64,000 bases of DNA from Aliagarivorans taiwanensis DSM 22990 (lineage in GTDB: Bacteria; Pseudomonadota; Gammaproteobacteria; Enterobacterales; Celerinatantimonadaceae), in assembly GCF_000429505.1 (NCBI RefSeq), contig NZ_AUBZ01000004.1, forward strand, positions 1 through 64,000, written 5' to 3'. Positions within the stretch are counted from its first letter, which is position 1, and each line of letters opens with the position of its first letter. The position numbers and the translations under genes were made by a program. This document shows, piece by piece, positions 42,933-52,526 of the stretch. The notes under the pieces are model-generated. The model was not told where the DNA came from. It saw nothing but the letters and a program-made list of their open reading frames with translations, and did not search any database.

Positions 42933-43763
42933 TTAACCTTTCACAGCCCCCGCAGTCAGGCCGTCGATCAGGCGGCGTGAGCTTAGGGTGAACATAATCA
43001 GTAGTGGGATAACCGCAATGGCAGCACCCGCACAGATCGCACCCCATGGGGTCATACCGGTACCCTGCAGCGAACGCAGAGCCAGTGGAATGGTGAACAT
43101 CTTCATGTCGTTCATTACCACCAGTGGGCCCATGAAGTTGTTCCATTGACCGATGAACACGATAAGACCCAAGGTACCGAACGCTGGCTTAATCAGCGGT
43201 ACTACCACACGCCAGTAAATGGAGAACTCATTACAACCATCCATACGTGCCGCTTCAATCAGCTCTTTTGGAATCGCGCTGGTGATGAACTGCTTCATCA
43301 TAAAGATACCCATCGCACCACAGGCCATTGGAATGTACAGCGCTTTAGGCGTGTTCAACCAACCCAGGTACTTCATTACCAGAGCAGTAGGAATCATGCC
43401 CAGGAACGGTGGAATCAACATGGTGCCCATGATGAATGCGAAGATAACATTACGGTATTTAAAGTCGTACATCGCCAGTGCGTAGCCCGCCATTGAACAG
43501 AACAATAAGTTCAGTGCAGTGGTGATAATCGCAATGTAGAAGCTCATACCCACGTTGTGCCAGAAGTAAGGCAGCGCGTTCAGCAGGTAATCGATGTTGT
43601 TCATCAGCTCGCTACCGAACCATAGTGGCGGTGGCACCGAGAGAATGTCACCGTTGCTGTGGGTAGCAAAGATAAACATAAAGTAGAACGGGGCCAACAT
43701 GATCAAGGCACCAAAGCCAACCACGATATAAGCGAAAATAGTCGATTTTTTAAGTTTATTCAT
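42933..43763 (-). CDS. ABC sugar permease, MalG type
   Basis: 276 residues with six membrane segments. It has the permease EAA loop near residues 170-190 (ELIEAARMDGCNEFSIYWRVVVPLIKP region), which couples to the ATPase, and ends with RRLIDGLTAGAVKG, the typical MalG-type C-terminus. It forms a heterodimer with the MalF-type protein encoded 10 bases upstream. Belongs to the CUT1 importers for di- and oligosaccharides. Confidence 0.93.
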   Translation of the reverse strand: MNKLKKSTIFAYIVVGFGALIMLAPFYFMFIFATHSNGDILSVPPPLWFGSELMNNIDYLLNALPYFWHNVGMSFYIAIITTALNLLFCSMAGYALAMYDFKYRNVIFAFIMGTMLIPPFLGMIPTALVMKYLGWLNTPKALYIPMACGAMGIFMMKQFITSAIPKELIEAARMDGCNEFSIYWRVVVPLIKPAFGTLGLIVFIGQWNNFMGPLVVMNDMKMFTIPLALRSLQGTGMTPWGAICAGAAIAVIPLLIMFTLSSRRLIDGLTAGAVKG

Positions 43764-43773
43764 GAGAAACCTC

Positions 43774-44766
43774 TTAGTCCTTCTCGCCCAGAATCTTGTT
43801 GTTCAGCCAAGTCAGGATGGCAATGATGAAGAACAGTAACCAAGATACGGCCGACGCAGTTCCGAAATCACCTTCAGTAAATGCGGTCAGGTATAGGTGC
43901 ATTGCTGCTGTTTTACCTGCTTGCTCAATACCACCGGTACCGCCTGTGATGATGAACGGTTCTTCGAACATCTGCAGGTTACCGATAATGGTCAGCGTTA
44001 CCGCGAAGAACATCATTGGCTTAAGCTGTGGCAAGGTAATGTAGAAGAACTGCTGCCAAGGTTTCGCACCATCAACGGTAGCCGCCTCATACAGGTCTTT
44101 CGGAATGGTCTGCATCGCAGAGAGGTACAGAACGGTGTTCCAGCCCACAAAGCGCCAGAATACAACAAAGGCAATCATCGGCTTGATGTACTGCGGTCTC
44201 GCCCAGTCGACATTCTCAGTGGGGAACAGCCAGCCTAAAGGTTGGAAGCCAAAGATTTCAACGTTACCAATCTGCGTCAAAATCATGTTTACCACACCAA
44301 AGTCGCGTGAGAACAGCGAGGTAAATACCAGCGAGATTGCCACCGACGAGGTAATGAATGGTACGAAGTAGGCACCGATTACCGTGTTACGGCTCTTCTT
44401 AAAGGCGGTGTGCAGGAAGAACGCTAGCGGGATAGCCACAACGTGCTGTGGAATACCCGAGGCCAGAGCCAACCAACCGGTATTGATCAGAGACGAGTGG
44501 AACCACGCATCATCTCGGAACAGGTAGATGTAGTTTGCCAGCCCCACGAATTCCATGCGGTCGATACCACCGGTCGCATCTCCGTAGTGCAGTGACAAGT
44601 AAATAGAAAACAGTAATGGAAACAATCCAAATACAGCAAATAGAACAAAGAACGGACTAACAAACAGGTAAGGTGCCCATTTGTAACCTTTCGCGTTTAA
44701 GCGCTGCTTCAGGCTCCGCTTTTTGCTTACTGCTGGAATTTTTTCCGCAGACTCGACAGCAGACAT
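43774..44766 (-). CDS. ABC sugar permease, MalF type
   Basis: 330 residues with six membrane segments after a charged N-terminal tail (about 40 residues). LFVSPFFVLFAVFGLFPLLFSIYLSLH is the first segment, and the EAA loop reads LYEAATVDGAKPWQQFFYITLPQLKP. It lacks the large periplasmic loop of true MalF, as in most oligosaccharide importers of this class. It pairs with the MalG-type protein and is in one operon with the ATPase gene 76 bases upstream. Confidence 0.93.
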   Translation of the reverse strand: MSAVESAEKIPAVSKKRSLKQRLNAKGYKWAPYLFVSPFFVLFAVFGLFPLLFSIYLSLHYGDATGGIDRMEFVGLANYIYLFRDDAWFHSSLINTGWLALASGIPQHVVAIPLAFFLHTAFKKSRNTVIGAYFVPFITSSVAISLVFTSLFSRDFGVVNMILTQIGNVEIFGFQPLGWLFPTENVDWARPQYIKPMIAFVVFWRFVGWNTVLYLSAMQTIPKDLYEAATVDGAKPWQQFFYITLPQLKPMMFFAVTLTIIGNLQMFEEPFIITGGTGGIEQAGKTAAMHLYLTAFTEGDFGTASAVSWLLFFIIAILTWLNNKILGEKD

Positions 44767-44842
44767 GTTGTACTCCTAGTTGTTATATCGGGCTCGAGGC
44801 CCTTTAATTTCAATCCTGATTTTCACCGACCAAGCACAGCCC

Positions 44843-45934
44843 TTAATTCAGGTTTGGGCGAATTGCATTACCTTCTTGATTGTCAAAGAGGTGGACGCGG
44901 TGTAAATCAAAGAACAGCTCAACCTCACCCGTTTCTTGGGTCACATCGGTCTCATCAGAGGTCGCGATATCTGCCACGAAGCGAGAACCGTTCAAGGTTC
45001 CTTGAATGTGGTAGGTGGCGCCCAGTAGTTCGATGCCGTCGATGTTGACGGTCAGCTTGCCAATCGCATCTGACTCGATGGCACGCGGGTTAAGGTAGAG
45101 ATCACTAGGACGAACGCCCAGTGCACAATCGGCTTGATCTTGGTAAGTAGTTGGCAGGGCCAAGGTTTGCTCACCAATAATCACTTGACTGTTTTCAAGC
45201 TTGGCGTTCACCAAGTTCATTTCTGGCGCCCCAATAAAGGTAGCCACAAACTTGTTGGCAGGTTGCTCAAAAATCTCTTTCGGAGTACCAACCTGAGCAA
45301 TGAAACCATCTTTGAGGATAACCACACGGTCGGCCAAGGTCATCGCTTCAACTTGGTCATGGGTTACATACAAGGTGGTAGTACCTAGCTCCTGATGCAG
45401 TGATTTGATCTCTGCACGCATTGAGCCACGCAGCTTAGCATCAAGGTTAGACAGTGGTTCATCGAACAAGAACACTTCTGGGGTACGTACCATTGCGCGG
45501 CCCATGGCAACACGCTGACGCTGACCGCCCGAAAGCGCTTTCGGGAAACGGTCAAGTAAAGGGGTTAGTTCTAACATATCGGCTGCCAACTTCACTCGGC
45601 GCTCGATTTCATCCTTCTCCACCTTGGTCATTTTCAGACCGAAAGCGATGTTTTCCTTAACCGTCATATGGGGATAAAGTGCATAGCTCTGGAAAACCAT
45701 CGCGATGTTACGTTCCATTGGGTGAAGTTCGTTTACCAACTCCTCACCAATGAAAATCTCACCATCCGAGATCTCTTCCAGGCCTGCAAGCATACGCAAT
45801 GTAGTTGACTTGCCACAGCCCGAGGGGCCAAGTAGAACAACGAATTCGCCGTCTTCAATGTGCAAGTCGAAACTCTTTACAACTTCAGTTTCGCCAAAGC
45901 GTTTTTTTAAGTTACTGAACGTGACTGCCGCCAT
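44843..45934 (-). CDS. ABC transporter ATPase, MsmK/UgpC/MalK type
   Basis: 363 residues. Nucleotide-binding domain (1-235) with Walker [11 protein letters not shown]-loop [11 protein letters not shown], signature [14 protein letters not shown], Walker [14 protein letters not shown] and the H-loop YVTHDQ, followed by a regulatory OB-fold (TOBE) domain (about 240-360) as in MalK-type ATPases. It energises the two permeases. It is the first gene of its unit and is preceded by operator 2; no site for a glucose-type EIIA control can be recognised. Confidence 0.94.
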   Translation of the reverse strand: MAAVTFSNLKKRFGETEVVKSFDLHIEDGEFVVLLGPSGCGKSTTLRMLAGLEEISDGEIFIGEELVNELHPMERNIAMVFQSYALYPHMTVKENIAFGLKMTKVEKDEIERRVKLAADMLELTPLLDRFPKALSGGQRQRVAMGRAMVRTPEVFLFDEPLSNLDAKLRGSMRAEIKSLHQELGTTTLYVTHDQVEAMTLADRVVILKDGFIAQVGTPKEIFEQPANKFVATFIGAPEMNLVNAKLENSQVIIGEQTLALPTTYQDQADCALGVRPSDLYLNPRAIESDAIGKLTVNIDGIELLGATYHIQGTLNGSRFVADIATSDETDVTQETGEVELFFDLHRVHLFDNQEGNAIRPNLN

Positions 45935-46341
45935 AGTTTCTGCTTCCGTAAATTTAACAATTGAGCGCCATGTAAGCGCTTTCCAGCATGTCGGTCACTG
46001 TAGCTGAGGGGTTGGGGGGGTTCAATTGCGGGAGTGGTAAGATTTGAATCAGGTCATAAAATTCATTTTCATCAAGAAATATGAAAAACAACAAACAACA
46101 AAACATAAATATCGGGGAAATTCGCACTAAGTTGTGCGCAAGATCTCGTAATTTTGTAGGTAAATTACATAAGCAACACATAAGGCACTGATAGAGATGA
46201 AATAATTTTGGCGTTGTTTCATGAGAGTTACCTAATTAGAAGAAAAAATCGCCATCCCCAATTTCTCTGCCAGTTTCTCTGGTGAAACATGATTTCATAA
46301 TTACTGTGACCTCGCGCATATTCACACCGGCTTTCACCCAC
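45935..46341. other. Intergenic region upstream of the ATPase gene
   Basis: About 400 A/T-rich bases holding operator 2 and presumably the ATPase promoter. No gene is supported here. Confidence 0.5.
45971..45985 (-). promoter_or_regulatory. LacI-family-type operator 2 (ATPase-permease unit)
   Basis: TGTAAGCGCTTTCCA, the same site as at 42424 and 48559, 37 bases upstream of the ATPase start codon. Its -35 and -10 boxes are not obvious. Confidence 0.78.
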
Positions 46342-46376
46342 AAAAAACCCCCGAGATCACATCGATTCCGGGGGTT
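46341..46376 (-). terminator. Terminator of the GH52 gene
   Basis: On the minus strand AACCCCCGGA, a ten-base loop, TCTCGGGGGTT, then TTTT. It separates the xylosidase gene from the transporter unit. Confidence 0.88.
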
Positions 46377-46419
46377 GGATCACACATTTACCCTACGTGT
46401 TGCGTAGTTGTTGCGTTTG

Positions 46420-48504
46420 TTACTTCTCCTGCATCCACAGGATATTGGTGACACAGCGCGGGTAATACTTGCTACCAATCGGCTTACCGGAGCTGAATTG
46501 GTCACAGCAGGCATCGGCATGAGCGCCGTGGGTTTGCCAGCGTAAGTGGGCCGCATCGCTCTCAGCGTCCACAGGGAGCGTCATACCTAGCACTTCACGG
46601 GCGACGTACTGGTTCAAGAAAATCTTACTGGCCCAGGAGTTATCCGCGGTCGAGGAGAGCTTCCAAGCGTTGTCAGGGTACAAGCAGTAATCGCCATTTA
46701 GCACAAACTGCAGGTGACGCTTGAGGGTCTTGATGTAATCGCCATACGGGCCATCTTCAGCCACGGCGTCAAGCAAGCCCAGCTCATAGGGGTACACCAG
46801 CGCCTCGATAGCCGGGATAATCGCACTCTTCGATTCACCGTCGAGCACTGCCGGGATAAAGCCCAACTCCTCATCAAAGCTGGCAGCCAGCTTATTGGCG
46901 CATAACGTGGCCGCTTGACGCGCTTCATCAGCTTGTGCCTGCAGCCCCTCTTCCGACAATAGCTTCTCTAGCACCAGATACGAGGCCCACGCCTTGCCGG
47001 CCAGATAGATGTTGCCGCGCGCCTGACCCAAGCTGTGGTCTAGCGAGTCATAGGTGGTGATCTCACCGCCGCCATGGGTGCGTGACGACTCCATGCTCAT
47101 AATGCCATCGCGCTTGGCTGCATCAGGATGGTCACGGTTGAGCAGCGATTGCAGGCAGTCTAGCAAGATGCCTTTGTAGCGGGTGCGGAACTCGTTGTCG
47201 CCACTCTTGGTGACATACACGCCAGCGCACAGTACCCAGTTGGTCAGCTGCTCGTAGGTCATATAGCTGAAACAGGCGCGGTCCAGCCCACCAATCTCAT
47301 AGGAGCTATGGCCTTTCGGGCTCCAGTTGTTCGCCACGCCCATATCGTGCACAAAGCTCAGTCCACCGGGCAGCATCTGCTCTGGGTTGGCCGGGTCGAA
47401 GGTCTCGTCGTAGTAGCTGTAGTAAGACACTAGCTGCTCGAGCACGTTGCGTACGGTCCATGGGTTCATCTTCATCTCGAAGAACAGCATGTCCACGGTT
47501 AAGTCGAGGGTGTTCATCATCAGATACTCCCCTTCGTTCACCACCCACACCGACTGAGTGCCGTCGTACAGCCACTGGGTTGAGCCATAGTAAGAGCGCG
47601 TGGCGTGGGCAATCAGGAACTGCTGATCGTCACTGAGGCCGGATTCTGCCAGCTCTCGGTCGTTGTCTTGCGCCAGCTGGGCGTAGCTATCAAAGTGCTC
47701 CAAGCCATAGCGCAGCACGTCATTAAGGTGGTTGAAGTGCTGGGTGTAGTAGTAGCGCATCTGGCGGTTGTAGGTAGCGTTGCCTTCAATGTAGACACCC
47801 AAAGCAATGCGCAGGGTGTAGCGCTCACCAGGCTGCACCTGCACCTTAAGACCGCCGGTGGGGCCAAGCATAAAGCAGTCGCGATCGCCCATCTCACCCA
47901 TCGAGCTTCTCACCGAGAAGTGGGAGAAGGCTTCGGCGCGTGTATCCAGCGTGGCAATCCCCATACGGTCTTGGTTGCTTACCCCTTTAAGCGGCAAGGC
48001 CTGTTGGTCAACAATGCGGTTCCAGCGCAGCTCTTCGCCTTGTAGCGCAAAGAAGCCAGTCCACTCTTGGTCGCTTTGGTTATCAAAGCTCAGCTCCAGA
48101 TATACCGCTGGGCACGAAGCCTGTTTAAGGCGGTCCAACTGGGCCAACTCAGGGTCAGCAATCGAGAAGAACGGCGTGAGGATCTTCATCTCAATGCCCG
48201 GCGCACTAAAGCAGTCGCTAGACCAGCCATAGTCACGCTCTACGCCGTCAAAGCAGCGCTCTTGTAGCTGTGAGACGTCATCTTTTTGCACGTAACGTTC
48301 GCTTTGATCGTTCGCTCCCTGGAAGAAGGGGAAGGTTTGCACCACCTGTTGGTCGTCGACATAGCCAACAAACACGTTTCCGCCATACGCCTCGCCCAAC
48401 TCCAGGCCTAGGCCGCCAACGCCACCCTGATCACCCACAGTAAAGCTTGAAAGCGCTCCCATGGGAGAGTGGTGTGCGTGGAAATAGGTATCTTTTAGTT
48501 TCAT
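46420..48504 (-). CDS. GH52 beta-xylosidase
   Basis: 694 residues from the ATG at 48504 with AGGAG upstream. It matches glycoside hydrolase family 52 from end to end, as in Geobacillus XynB2: start FHAHHSPMGALSSFTVGD, SDDQQFLIAHATRSYYGSTQ, VWVVNEGEYLMMNTLDLTVD with the nucleophile Glu (about 324), GGLSFVHDMGVANNWSP, then GGGEITTYDSLDHSLGQARG with the acid/base Asp (about 486), and the ending GSKYYPRCVTNILW. It has no signal peptide, so it cleaves xylo-oligosaccharides in the cytoplasm after import by the neighbouring ABC system. GH52 is a small family, mostly known from Firmicutes, so transfer in the past is possible. Confidence 0.93.
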   Translation of the reverse strand: MKLKDTYFHAHHSPMGALSSFTVGDQGGVGGLGLELGEAYGGNVFVGYVDDQQVVQTFPFFQGANDQSERYVQKDDVSQLQERCFDGVERDYGWSSDCFSAPGIEMKILTPFFSIADPELAQLDRLKQASCPAVYLELSFDNQSDQEWTGFFALQGEELRWNRIVDQQALPLKGVSNQDRMGIATLDTRAEAFSHFSVRSSMGEMGDRDCFMLGPTGGLKVQVQPGERYTLRIALGVYIEGNATYNRQMRYYYTQHFNHLNDVLRYGLEHFDSYAQLAQDNDRELAESGLSDDQQFLIAHATRSYYGSTQWLYDGTQSVWVVNEGEYLMMNTLDLTVDMLFFEMKMNPWTVRNVLEQLVSYYSYYDETFDPANPEQMLPGGLSFVHDMGVANNWSPKGHSSYEIGGLDRACFSYMTYEQLTNWVLCAGVYVTKSGDNEFRTRYKGILLDCLQSLLNRDHPDAAKRDGIMSMESSRTHGGGEITTYDSLDHSLGQARGNIYLAGKAWASYLVLEKLLSEEGLQAQADEARQAATLCANKLAASFDEELGFIPAVLDGESKSAIIPAIEALVYPYELGLLDAVAEDGPYGDYIKTLKRHLQFVLNGDYCLYPDNAWKLSSTADNSWASKIFLNQYVAREVLGMTLPVDAESDAAHLRWQTHGAHADACCDQFSSGKPIGSKYYPRCVTNILWMQEK

Positions 48505-48539
48505 AACTGCTCCTGAAAAGGTTGGACGGGATCGCAAGC

Positions 48540-48554
48540 GGTGAAATATTCACC
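48540..48554. repeat. 15-bp palindrome in the GH52 leader
   Basis: GGTGAA-ATA-TTCACC, a perfect inverted repeat between operator 3 and the start codon; it may be a second regulator site or a leader hairpin. It is not found near the other two operators. Confidence 0.5.
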
Positions 48555-48558
48555 AAAA

Positions 48559-48574
48559 TGTAAGCGCTTTCCCA
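48559..48574 (-). promoter_or_regulatory. LacI-family-type operator 3 (GH52 gene)
   Basis: TGTAAGCGCTTTCCCA, the third copy. On the minus strand it directly follows a GATAAT -10 box, so a bound repressor would cover the transcript start. Confidence 0.8.
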
Positions 48575-48881
48575 TTATCCAGCACACTGTATGCGAATTG
48601 CTTAACTGACAGCAAAGTGGGAACGGCCAGTCTATGAAGTTCTTCAACAGAAAGCATCGTCTTATGAAACATATGAAACTAAAGCTGTGATCAAGCCGAC
48701 AATGTCAGCCTTGCTCACGAAATGCAAGTCAGAGCTAAGATTAGCGAACAGACCTTAGACAGTGCGGCTCGTCGATGTTCAAGGCGCGTCCATGTTAAGG
48801 CAGCCAAGAGAGAGCAGCAGGCTAACACCTTGCAAGCCGCGAGACATCAAGCCACTTGTTGCAAACCGATAAACTGAAGGC

Positions 48882-48905
48882 AAAAAAAAGAGCCCGTAGG
48901 CTCTT
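48882..48905 (-). terminator. Terminator of the plsC-rraB unit
   Basis: On the minus strand AAGAGCC, TACG loop, GGCTCTT, then a long T run. Confidence 0.93.
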
Positions 48906-48928
48906 CTTGTCGTCACATAAAACGTCGA

Positions 48929-49306
48929 TTACTCGTCCTCTTCCTCGCCATCTAGCGGGATGAAATAGGTGCCCCAGCCATCGTAGATCACCCGATGTTT
49001 ATCGGCGATGGTTGCTAGCTTTTCGATATCGACCTTGATGGCATCAGCGTTCAGTGGCGCATCCACCACCACATCAAAACACCATACTGCAGAGCCATCG
49101 TCCAGCTCGGCTTCTTCTGCATCAGTCACCTCAAAGCCAGCTTTGAACACGTCTACTGCGGCTTTTTCCAAGATCTTAAAATCTTTGCTGGCAAGGTGGT
49201 GCTCAATGGCATACTCCGCATCGGGATCGCTGCCATCGTTGATTAGCTCCTGAATAATCAGGTCGGTTTCTTGTTGCCAGTCAGCAATCACATTCTTCAG
49301 GCTCAT
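48929..49306 (-). CDS. rraB: Ribonuclease E inhibitor RraB
   Basis: 125 residues, a small acidic protein that binds RNase E and tunes mRNA decay. Family features are the N-terminal WQQETDLIIQELINDGSDPDAEYAIEHHL, a middle KAAVDVFKAGFEVTDAEEAELDDG and the C-terminal YDGWGTYFIPLDGEEEDE. The length is close to the E. coli protein. It overlaps plsC by four bases and is translated after it, an unusual partner but seen in related marine bacteria as far as I recall. Confidence 0.93.
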   Translation of the reverse strand: MSLKNVIADWQQETDLIIQELINDGSDPDAEYAIEHHLASKDFKILEKAAVDVFKAGFEVTDAEEAELDDGSAVWCFDVVVDAPLNADAIKVDIEKLATIADKHRVIYDGWGTYFIPLDGEEEDE

Positions 49307-50085
49307 GCCTCTTGCTCCTTTGCCATGGACGCGGGTTGTGGTTTCTCTGCCAGCTTAGCATAGTCGGCCGCTTCGCCACGTGCTTCCATGGTCAGTTGGT
49401 AAATTCGTTGCTCTAACTCATCGTGCACCCGCACGATCTGCTCACGCATTTCTGCCTTCGCCCACGTGCTAACGTCCATCGGCTCGCCCACTTCAACGAT
49501 TACCTTGCCATTGTTCCAGCGATTAAGCTTGATCTGGCCATGGGTAGACGAGCACGCGATCGGCAAGATCGGCACCTTGGCCTGCATGGCTAGGTGGAAA
49601 GCGCCAGTTTTAAACGGCAACAGGCCTCGGCCATAGCTGCGGGTACCTTCAGGGAACATCCACACCGAGATATTACGTTTCTCGATGGCCTCAGCCGCTT
49701 GATTAAGCGTGCCGACCGCCTTAGCACGGCGCTGACGGTCAATCAAGATATTACCGGTTAGCCAGTAGACCTGGCCAAATAGCGGGATCCATTTCAGGCT
49801 TTTCTTACCAATCGATACCACACCCGATTTCAATGCGAACGGCAAGGTAACCATGTCGTAGGTATTTTGGTGGTTGGCGATCCATACGCCTTTGTCTGGC
49901 AGGTTCTTGGTCTTGTAGCGCACCTCAACCTTGATACCGACAAACTTGCCCAGCTTGGCGATCAGTACGCCAATCTGATGCACCAGATCGGGGTGACGAG
50001 GCCGGGTCAGGCAATACAGCATCACCAGCGGGAAGCCCAACAAAATCAGGCTCACAATAAAAATAATTCGAACTACGGCTAACAT
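49303..50085 (-). CDS. plsC: 1-acyl-sn-glycerol-3-phosphate acyltransferase
   Basis: 260 residues with an N-terminal membrane segment (about 4-26). The acyltransferase motifs are in place: NHQNTYDMV (NHX4D-type catalytic His/Asp), the FPEGTRSYG motif (EGTR) and the later VPILPIA. It makes phosphatidic acid at the inner membrane. It lies directly downstream of parC in the same direction, but a terminator lies between them, so it likely has its own promoter; it is coupled to rraB. Confidence 0.94.
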   Translation of the reverse strand: MLAVVRIIFIVSLILLGFPLVMLYCLTRPRHPDLVHQIGVLIAKLGKFVGIKVEVRYKTKNLPDKGVWIANHQNTYDMVTLPFALKSGVVSIGKKSLKWIPLFGQVYWLTGNILIDRQRRAKAVGTLNQAAEAIEKRNISVWMFPEGTRSYGRGLLPFKTGAFHLAMQAKVPILPIACSSTHGQIKLNRWNNGKVIVEVGEPMDVSTWAKAEMREQIVRVHDELEQRIYQLTMEARGEAADYAKLAEKPQPASMAKEQEA

Positions 50086-50176
50086 GTTACCCCCTAAAAA
50101 TCGCAGGCAGTATACAAGCTGGTTTTTTAGTGAACAAGCGTAAGCTGAACACTCTGCCCTGTTCCGACCAGCCAGT

Positions 50177-50199
50177 AAAAAGGGCAGCGATGCTGCCCT
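50177..50199 (-). terminator. Terminator of parC
   Basis: On the minus strand AGGGCAGC, ATC-type loop, GCTGCCCT, then TTTT. It is between parC and plsC. Confidence 0.88.
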
Positions 50200-50220
50200 G
50201 TCGTTCTGAGTACTGCGAAG

Positions 50221-52506
50221 CTATGATTGCTCCGGTTCAGACTCAACGGTATCCGGTAGCTCAATCTGGATCTCATCAACCCGCTGCAGACCGCGTGGTA
50301 GCTTGTTACCACGGCGGCCACGCTCACCACGGTAGTGGTCCAGATCGCTCGGCTTGAGGGTGAGCTTGCGCTTACCGGCATGCAGGGTGACCGCCGCATT
50401 CTCAGGCACCACCGCTACCAGCTTGACGAACTCCTCACGATTCTTGGCACGGGCCGCCGGAATGTTCAGCACCTTATTGCCCTTGCCTTTGCCCAGTTGC
50501 GGCAGGCTGGCTAGCGGGAACAGTAGCATCCGTCCTTCGTTGGAGATGGCCAGGCCATGGCTGTTGTCTAAGTCATCGACCGCAATCGGCGCCATCGCTT
50601 TACTGCCGCTCGGCAGGGTTAGATAGGCCTTACCGTTTTTGTTCTTGCTGAGCATATCGGCAAACTTACCGATAAAGCCGTAGCCGGCATCGGAGCTTAC
50701 CAGGAACAACTGCTCCGACTCTGACATCAGCACATTACAGAACAGCTCACCGGCAGCGATATTAAAGCGGCCAGTCAGCGGCTCGCCTTGGCTGCGGGCC
50801 GAAGGCAGGGTGTGGGAGTCGAGCGCATAGCAGCGCCCTGCGGTGTCGAGGAACACTGCTGGTTGGTTGCTACGCCCGCGGGCACTCACCAAATAACTAT
50901 CACCGGCTTTGTAGTTAAGCGCTTGGGGGTCGATATCATGGCCCTTGGCGCTACGCGCCCAGCCCTTGTCAGACAGCACCACGGTGATGGCTTCATTCGG
51001 CATCAGGTCTTTTTCGCTGAGCGCCTTGGACTCTTCGCGCTCAACCAATGGCGAGCGGCGGTCATCGCCGTAGGTCTCGGCATCGGCCATCAACTCTTTT
51101 TTGATCAAGGTGTTAAGGCGACGCTCGCTGCCCAGAATCAGCTGCAGCTTATCGCGCTCCTCGGCCAGCTCTTTCTGCTCGGCGCGGATCTTGATCTCTT
51201 CCAGTTTGGCCAACTGGCGCAGTTTGATTTCGAGAATCGCTTCGGCTTGCTTGTCGGACAGACCAAAGCGCGCCATCAGCGCTTGTTTGGGCTCGTCTTC
51301 GCTGCGGATGATCTCGATGACTTCGTCGATATTGAGGAAGGCAATCAACAGACCATCAAGGATATGCAAGCGCGCCAGTACTTTATCGAGGCGGTATTGC
51401 AGACGCTTGCGCACCACATCGCGACGGAACTCCAGCCACTCTTTGAGGATCTGGATCAGCCCCTTCACCTGTGGGCGACCATCCAGCCCCAGCATATTCA
51501 GATTAGCGCGATAGTTACGCTCCAGATCGGTGGAGGCAAACAGATGGTTCATCAGCTGTTCGACATCAACCCGGTTAGAGCGCGGCACCACTACGATACG
51601 AGTGGGGTTCTCGTGGTCAGACTCATCACGCAGGTCCACCACCATCGGCAGCTTCTTGGCCTGCATCTGCGCGGCAATCTGCTCGAGGATCTTGGCCCCC
51701 GAGGTTTGGTGCGGCAGCGCGGTAATCATCACCTCACCATCTTCAATGGTGTACACCGCGCGCATCTTGATCGAGCCACGACCGCTTTGGTAGATCTTCT
51801 TCAGCTCGCTGCGCGGGGTGATGATCTCGGCTTCGGTCGGATAATCCGGTCCTTGCACGTGCTCCAATAGCTCATCAAGCTCAGCCTTGGGTTTGTCCAG
51901 CAGCACACTGCAGGCTTTGGCAACTTCTCTAGCATTATGCGGAGGAATATCGGTGGCCATGCCCACCGCAATACCGGTAACGCCATTGAGCAGAATATGC
52001 GGCAGACGCGCTGGCAGGCAGCGCGGCTCTTTCATGGTGCCATCGAAGTTGGGGATCCATTCACAGGTTCCCTGCCCCAGCTCACTTAATAAGACTTCTG
52101 AGAACTTGGACAGGCGCGCTTCGGTATAACGCATCGCGGCGAAGGATTTCGGGTCATCCGGGGCGCCCCAGTTACCTTGGCCGTCAACCAGCGGGTAGCG
52201 GTAGGAAAATGGCTGGGCCATCAACACCATGGCTTCATAACAGGCGCTATCACCGTGGGGGTGGTACTTACCTAGCACGTCACCCACGGTACGCGCCGAT
52301 TTCTTATACTTGGCCGTGGCGCTCAGGCCTAACTCCGACATGGCGTAGATAATACGTCGCTGAACCGGCTTCAGGCCATCGCCGATATGTGGCAGGGCCC
52401 GATCCATGATCACGTACATGGAGTAGTTCAGGTAGGCCTGTTCGGTGAACTGACTCAGTGGCAGGCGTTCAATACCTTCCAAACTGAGCGTGCTGGCATC
52501 TGTCAT
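50221..52506 (-). CDS. parC: DNA topoisomerase IV subunit A
   Basis: 761 residues. The breakage-reunion subunit that decatenates daughter chromosomes. The N-terminal winged-helix region has [11 protein letters not shown] (about 81-91) and the catalytic Tyr in [13 protein letters not shown] (Tyr127). The quinolone-resistance positions, Ser80 and Glu84 in E. coli, correspond to Ser87 and Glu91 here and are of the sensitive type. A tower/coiled-coil part and a C-terminal pinwheel domain (about 500-740) follow. It starts 20 bases after a GGDEF-EAL gene. Confidence 0.97.
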   Translation of the reverse strand: MTDASTLSLEGIERLPLSQFTEQAYLNYSMYVIMDRALPHIGDGLKPVQRRIIYAMSELGLSATAKYKKSARTVGDVLGKYHPHGDSACYEAMVLMAQPFSYRYPLVDGQGNWGAPDDPKSFAAMRYTEARLSKFSEVLLSELGQGTCEWIPNFDGTMKEPRCLPARLPHILLNGVTGIAVGMATDIPPHNAREVAKACSVLLDKPKAELDELLEHVQGPDYPTEAEIITPRSELKKIYQSGRGSIKMRAVYTIEDGEVMITALPHQTSGAKILEQIAAQMQAKKLPMVVDLRDESDHENPTRIVVVPRSNRVDVEQLMNHLFASTDLERNYRANLNMLGLDGRPQVKGLIQILKEWLEFRRDVVRKRLQYRLDKVLARLHILDGLLIAFLNIDEVIEIIRSEDEPKQALMARFGLSDKQAEAILEIKLRQLAKLEEIKIRAEQKELAEERDKLQLILGSERRLNTLIKKELMADAETYGDDRRSPLVEREESKALSEKDLMPNEAITVVLSDKGWARSAKGHDIDPQALNYKAGDSYLVSARGRSNQPAVFLDTAGRCYALDSHTLPSARSQGEPLTGRFNIAAGELFCNVLMSESEQLFLVSSDAGYGFIGKFADMLSKNKNGKAYLTLPSGSKAMAPIAVDDLDNSHGLAISNEGRMLLFPLASLPQLGKGKGNKVLNIPAARAKNREEFVKLVAVVPENAAVTLHAGKRKLTLKPSDLDHYRGERGRRGNKLPRGLQRVDEIQIELPDTVESEPEQS

Positions 52507-52526
52507 GCTCTAAACTAACCTTTTGT

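Larger units (their letters stand above)
48505..48881. other. Promoter region of the GH52 gene
   Basis: No gene is seen. It contains the palindrome at 48540-48554, operator 3 at 48559-48574 and a GATAAT-type -10 box next to it (minus strand, about 48575-48580). The rest, up to the rraB terminator, shows nothing I can name. Confidence 0.5.

Noticed and set aside
46420-48504. GH94 (cellobiose/chitobiose phosphorylase) assignment
   Set aside because: Size and ABC context would fit, but the HHSPMGA start, the VNEGEY and TTYDSLD blocks and the GSKYYPR end are those of GH52.
50788-51870. 360-codon plus-strand open frame inside parC
   Set aside because: An antisense shadow of parC; such long shadows are common in G/C-rich genes and the translation has no family features.
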